The position numbers and the translations under genes are program-made. Shown one piece after another: positions 39,344 through 41,426 of a stretch of DNA of 41,426 nt. Origin of the DNA: Methanoregula sp. (GTDB lineage: Archaea > Halobacteriota > Methanomicrobia > Methanomicrobiales > Methanospirillaceae); contig JBAZQB010000011.1 of assembly GCA_041645435.1 (NCBI GenBank), positions 1-41,426 on the forward strand, written 5' to 3'. Numbering within the stretch: position 1 is the stretch's first letter; each line of letters opens with the position of its first letter. Below the pieces are notes generated by a model. The model made no database searches and was not told the DNA's origin. It saw nothing but the letters and a program-made list of their open reading frames with translations.

Positions 39344-39793
39344 TCAAATCGCTTCCCCTGTTCCCAAACACCGCACGGAATAACGTCGCTGTAATTCTCG
39401 GCACTTATCACAAAAATGGCGCGGCGGGTTAACCATGGCATCACACCCATGGCCCAAACAATGATTCATCTTAGCCGCGGCTTTATTCTCCTTTGCCTTC
39501 TGAGTCGCTTCACGGCCCCGCCTACGCCTCACTTCCATCCGACATGCAGGGTCGCCACAACAGGCATACTTGCGCCCCTTAATGCGGCCCTTAAAGGCTT
39601 TACCGCAAACTTCGCAGACGCTGTTAACTTCTTTGGGGGCGGTGCTGTGTTTTTTGACTTTCGCTATATCGCGCTTGCGGCTCACATTAAGACACTCTTT
39701 AGCCCCGCAGGTCTTGGGCGTATGGGAAGCACACTGGAACGTCCAGTAGGTAATGCCGCATTCTGGACAGGTTAAAAAGCGTTTTTTGGCCAT
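39344..39793 (-). CDS. Multi-zinc-finger protein
   Basis: A 149-aa protein with at least three zinc knuckles: LTCPECGITYW, CGAKECLNVSRKR, VCEVCGKAFKGRIKG with CCGDPACRMEVRRRRG, and HCLGHGCDAMVNPPRHFCDK with CRELQRRY. Basic linkers between them fit nucleic-acid binding. I prefer ATG 39793 (MAKKRF); a TTG five codons earlier is possible. Preceded by a strong G+C hairpin. Function unknown; perhaps an early regulator. Confidence 0.65.
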   Translation of the reverse strand: MAKKRFLTCPECGITYWTFQCASHTPKTCGAKECLNVSRKRDIAKVKKHSTAPKEVNSVCEVCGKAFKGRIKGRKYACCGDPACRMEVRRRRGREATQKAKENKAAAKMNHCLGHGCDAMVNPPRHFCDKCRELQRRYSVRCLGTGEAI

Positions 39794-39810
39794 TCCGTCC
39801 CCCCCCAATT

Positions 39811-39849
39811 CCTACCGGGGGCCTTTCCCGAAGGTGAGGCCCCGATAGG
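39811..39849 (-). promoter_or_regulatory. Strong hairpin before the zinc-finger gene
   Basis: CCTATCGGGGCCT pairs with AGGCCCCCGGTAGG around a short TTCG-containing loop, close to the zinc-finger start. No U-run follows, so it is not a standard terminator; it may stop decay, process the tRNA transcript or limit translation. Confidence 0.45.
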
Positions 39850-40007
39850 TTTAGCCCGATTTCTTTCGTCCAGGCCCTTATTACGTCACAACCAAGGCGG
39901 GTTATGAAATCCCTCAGACGGCCTGAGCGTATATGACCGGATGGGCGTTCCGGCGTTGGTGTCTGGGGGGTTCACTGCCAGCCTATACAGGCAAGGCGTA
40001 AATTTAG

Positions 40008-40082
40008 TGGAGCGGGTTACCTGATTTGAACAGATGGCTTCCCCTCGGGGAGAGGGGTGCTCTACCGCTGAGCTACACCCGC
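40008..40082 (-). tRNA. tRNA-Gly (anticodon CCC)
   Basis: A 75-nt cloverleaf: acceptor GCGGGTG/AACCCGC (G7 opposite A66 is a mismatch), D-stem GCTC/GAGC, anticodon stem CCCCT/AGGGG with loop CTCCCCG (anticodon CCC), five-base variable loop, T-arm ATCTG-TTCAAAT-CAGGT, discriminator U as in bacterial tRNA-Gly, and an encoded CCA. It reads GGG codons. It may be phage-borne or mark an attachment site; 3' CCA and intact arms suggest it is functional. Confidence 0.9.
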
Positions 40083-40089
40083 ATTTCAT

Positions 40090-40272
40090 CTAAGTAAGCC
40101 CCTTCAGCTGCGCCTTAAGTTTTGCGTTTTCTGCCGCCAACTCCAGGTTACGTAGCTCAAGCTCCGCGTCATGCCGGATAATCCGGATCAGGTCTTCTCG
40201 GAGGATGTTTGGGGTTTCTTTAAGGGCCTTGTCAAGACAGAGGCTCAGGATGGTCGGCGTGTCGGAGGTCAT
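40090..40272 (-). CDS. Small coiled-coil protein, 60 aa
   Basis: ATG 40272 overlaps the HTH gene's stop (ATGA). MTSDTPTILSLCLDKALKET, then ELELRNLELAAENAKLKAQL: a short helical head and a leucine-zipper-like tail. Cotranscribed with the HTH gene, so perhaps a regulator partner. The tRNA begins eight bases after its stop. Confidence 0.6.
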   Translation of the reverse strand: MTSDTPTILSLCLDKALKETPNILREDLIRIIRHDAELELRNLELAAENAKLKAQLKGLT

Positions 40273-40457
40273 GGTTTTTCTCCCCAATCCTCAGGACCAA
40301 CTGCGCCTTGGGTAGCTTCTTTAATTTTAATTATATTTTCAATTCTTGGAGTGGTCCCGCCAAGCCAAGCATATACCATTGAAACCGGAAAGTTTTCGGT
40401 CTCAGCCCAGCGGTTAGCCTTAACATTTTTCAGTTTTAAATATTCCCTGAGTCTCAT
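40269..40457 (-). CDS. Cro/CI-like HTH repressor, 62 aa
   Basis: MRLREYLKLKNVKANRWAET, then NFPVSMVYAWLGGTTPRIEN and IIKIKEATQGAVGPEDW: a compact helix-turn-helix of the Cro/YdaS type with the recognition helix in SMVYAWLGG and the usual ...IxxATxGxVxPxDW ending. No ribosome site; the -10 TATAAT lies eight bases before the ATG, giving a leaderless message as for lambda cI. It stands next to two related operators and a divergent gene, so it probably acts as the switch repressor and autoregulator. Confidence 0.75.
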   Translation of the reverse strand: MRLREYLKLKNVKANRWAETENFPVSMVYAWLGGTTPRIENIIKIKEATQGAVGPEDWGEKP

Positions 40458-40465
40458 GGTTTTCT

Positions 40466-40471
40466 ATTATA
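40466..40471 (-). promoter_or_regulatory. -10 box of the leaderless repressor promoter
   Basis: TATAAT on the minus strand, eight bases before the repressor ATG. The -35 region is poor (about CTGTAC) and overlaps operator 40481-40496, as expected for a promoter controlled by a bound protein. Confidence 0.6.
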
Positions 40472-40480
40472 ATGACTAAA

Positions 40481-40496
40481 TTCTGAAAGTACAGAA
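40481..40496 (-). promoter_or_regulatory. Operator 1
   Basis: Minus-strand TTCTGTACTTTCAGAA, an inverted repeat TTCTG-N6-CAGAA over the -35 region of the repressor promoter. It matches operator 2 at 13 of 16 positions. Confidence 0.6.
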
Positions 40497-40520
40497 ATAA
40501 TTTAATAGACCATCATTTTT

Positions 40521-40536
40521 TTCTGGACTTTTGGAA
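40521..40536 (+). promoter_or_regulatory. Operator 2
   Basis: Plus-strand TTCTGGACTTTTGGAA, 13/16 like operator 1 in the opposite orientation, exactly 40 bp away centre to centre, overlapping the -35 region of the rightward promoter. Confidence 0.5.
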
Positions 40537-40551
40537 AAGGCTGATTATAAT
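40524..40551 (+). promoter_or_regulatory. Rightward promoter of the repeat-protein gene
   Basis: TGGACT (40524-40529), 16-bp spacer, perfect TATAAT (40546-40551). The leader to the ATG is about 155 nt. The -35 box is inside operator 2. Confidence 0.55.
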
Positions 40552-40714
40552 AGACTCAACATCAAATGACCCAAACGCCGACCCTAAGCTACCAAGCTGC
40601 TTAACACAGGGGAAAACCGAGCGGGCCAAACCCACTAAGCACTTGTAGTTAATGGAGACCTGGGGGAGGCTGGGGGAAGAGAAAAGAAGCAAGGCTAAAA
40701 ATTAAGGAGGTTTT

Positions 40715-41426
40715 ATGTGCCAGCCGATTTCGGCTTGTAGTGACGGTAAGGGGAATATCTACGCTTTCTCCTGGGAAGAACGAAAGCGTATCTATGAGGG
40801 TGATTTAGTAGGTAAATCGTACGACTGTGACTCCCATACCTCTATTGCTGACTTCTACGGCTTTAAAGGTGAAAAAGAAGATCGGCTAAATAAATGGGAG
40901 TTCAATTTTGAAACTGGCGAGATTATCGCCGATCAAGTCAATACGACAAACGATTTAAAAGAAGTGCTGACTTGGCTCAAAAAAGTTGGCCCCAATTATT
41001 TTTATCCTCCCAAAGAAGTAGCCAAAGTCACGACGATCAATGGAAATTTAAGCCTTATTGATTTCCCTGGCCTGAATTGGGAATCGCTCACGGAAGTCAA
41101 AGGCCACGTTCGGGCTACCAACTGCCAGTTTCCGGTGCTCACGGAAGTCAAAGGCGACGTTCGGGCTACCAACTGCCAGTTTCCGGTGCTCACGGAAGTC
41201 AAAGGCGACGTTCGGGCTACCAACTGCCAGTTTCCGGTGCTCACGGAAGTCAAAGGCCACGTTTGGGCTACCAACTGCCAGTTTCCGGTGCTCACGGAAG
41301 TCAAAGGCCACGTTCGGGACTGCAAAGACTGTCAGTTTCCGGTGCTCACGGAAGTCAAAGGCCACGTTTGGGCTACCAACTGCCAGTTTCCGGTGCTCAC
41401 GGAAGTCAAAGGCCACGTTTGGGGCT
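40715..41426 (+). CDS. Repeat protein, runs off the window (N-terminal 237 aa)
   Basis: Open from ATG 40715 (AAGGAGG four bases upstream) to the right edge. The ~120-residue N-terminal part (MCQPISACSDGKGNIYAFSW, YDCDSHTSIADFYGFKGEKE, LNKWEFNFETGEI) resembles the head domain of a class of phage/bacterial proteins of unknown function. From about residue 125 it becomes a solenoid of 17-residue units LTEVKGHVRATNCQFPV, with each unit giving a beta strand pattern like short leucine-rich or beta-helix repeats. Variation is confined to D/H, R/W and one unit reading RDCKDC. It is controlled by the divergent operator region, so it is an early or lysogeny-linked product. Function unknown. Confidence 0.75.
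   Translation, partial: MCQPISACSDGKGNIYAFSWEERKRIYEGDLVGKSYDCDSHTSIADFYGFKGEKEDRLNKWEFNFETGEIIADQVNTTNDLKEVLTWLKKVGPNYFYPPKEVAKVTTINGNLSLIDFPGLNWESLTEVKGHVRATNCQFPVLTEVKGDVRATNCQFPVLTEVKGDVRATNCQFPVLTEVKGHVWATNCQFPVLTEVKGHVRDCKDCQFPVLTEVKGHVWATNCQFPVLTEVKGHVWG
41087..41426 (+). repeat. 51-bp in-frame tandem repeat array
   Basis: Units start at 41087, 41138, 41189, 41240, 41291 (54 bp, one extra codon), 41345 and 41396 (cut by the edge). Units are nearly identical in DNA, differing mainly at GGC(G/C)AC and GTT(C/T)GGG, so the array expanded recently. Confidence 0.9.

Noticed and set aside
39886..40089. A 67-codon minus frame including CSSAVEHPSPRGE.
   Set aside because: This is the familiar false translation of a tRNA gene; the tRNA-Gly lies at 40008-40082.
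40652..40705. A 17-codon frame in the leader of the repeat-protein gene.
   Set aside because: The ATG lacks a ribosome site; its stop just before the AGGAGG may be chance.
41002..41416. Two minus-strand repeat-containing frames at the right end.
   Set aside because: They exist because the 51-bp repeat lacks stop codons on that strand too; the plus-strand frame has a start, ribosome site and promoter.
41087..41426. CRISPR-like array.
   Set aside because: The units are contiguous, in frame and have no unique spacers; they are coding repeats.
40715..41426. Diversity-generating retroelement target.
   Set aside because: No reverse transcriptase or template repeat in the window, and the variable positions are not adenine-specific.

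Overview
The window is a piece of a double-stranded DNA phage or prophage with P22-like (podovirus) morphogenesis. Gene content shows this: a P22 gp1-type portal, scaffold, gp5-type coat protein, gp4-like and gp10-like head-tail proteins, three probable ejection proteins, a tailspike, and a holin/endolysin/spanin lysis cassette. Base composition is about half G+C by eye, and strong GGAGG ribosome-binding sites and sigma70-type promoters are common. A Gram-negative host is likely because a nested inner/outer spanin pair with a lipobox is present; the species cannot be named. No integrase is seen.

Almost everything is transcribed leftward (minus strand). Reading right to left: (i) 40.4-41.4 kb is a divergent control region with two related operators, a Cro/CI-like HTH gene going left and a 51-bp-repeat protein going right. 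(ii) 38.2-40.5 kb holds small regulators, a tRNA-Gly(CCC), a zinc-finger protein and a PAPS-reductase-like ATP pyrophosphatase. (iii) 33.5-38.2 kb is a replication/recombination operon with its own promoter and a structured leader: HNH nuclease, O-like initiator, putative helicase loader, RusA, a Mu gpI-like protease and many 40-100 aa proteins joined by 4-bp start/stop overlaps. (iv) 32.0-33.6 kb is an IS1595-type insertion sequence with matching inverted repeats and an exact 8-bp target duplication. It carries two extra genes besides the transposase and truncates a phage zinc-ribbon gene. (v) 31.3 kb holds a promoter followed about 50 nt later by an intrinsic terminator, just upstream of terS; this looks like a lambda pR'-tR' late control point. 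(vi) 31.1-16.7 kb carries terS, terL, portal, scaffold, coat, head-tail proteins, a glycosyltransferase and a methyltransferase. It is interrupted by a rightward two-gene moron and a rightward HNH nuclease. (vii) 16.7-8.6 kb carries the ejection proteins, including one of 2037 aa with an N-terminal M15 peptidase. (viii) 8.5-0.1 kb carries tail fibre/spike proteins and lysis genes. The left end cuts into a separately promoted gene.

Many genes are below 60 aa and were found by reading start/stop overlaps and ribosome-binding sites. The strongest observations beyond routine annotation are: the IS insertion with a reconstructable target gene; a duplicated hairpin-terminator element at 8.5 and 25.1 kb; the late promoter-terminator pair; the two-operator switch with a leaderless repressor; a leader RNA with crossing pairings; an apparent ATC start codon; and two tiny, very basic proteins.
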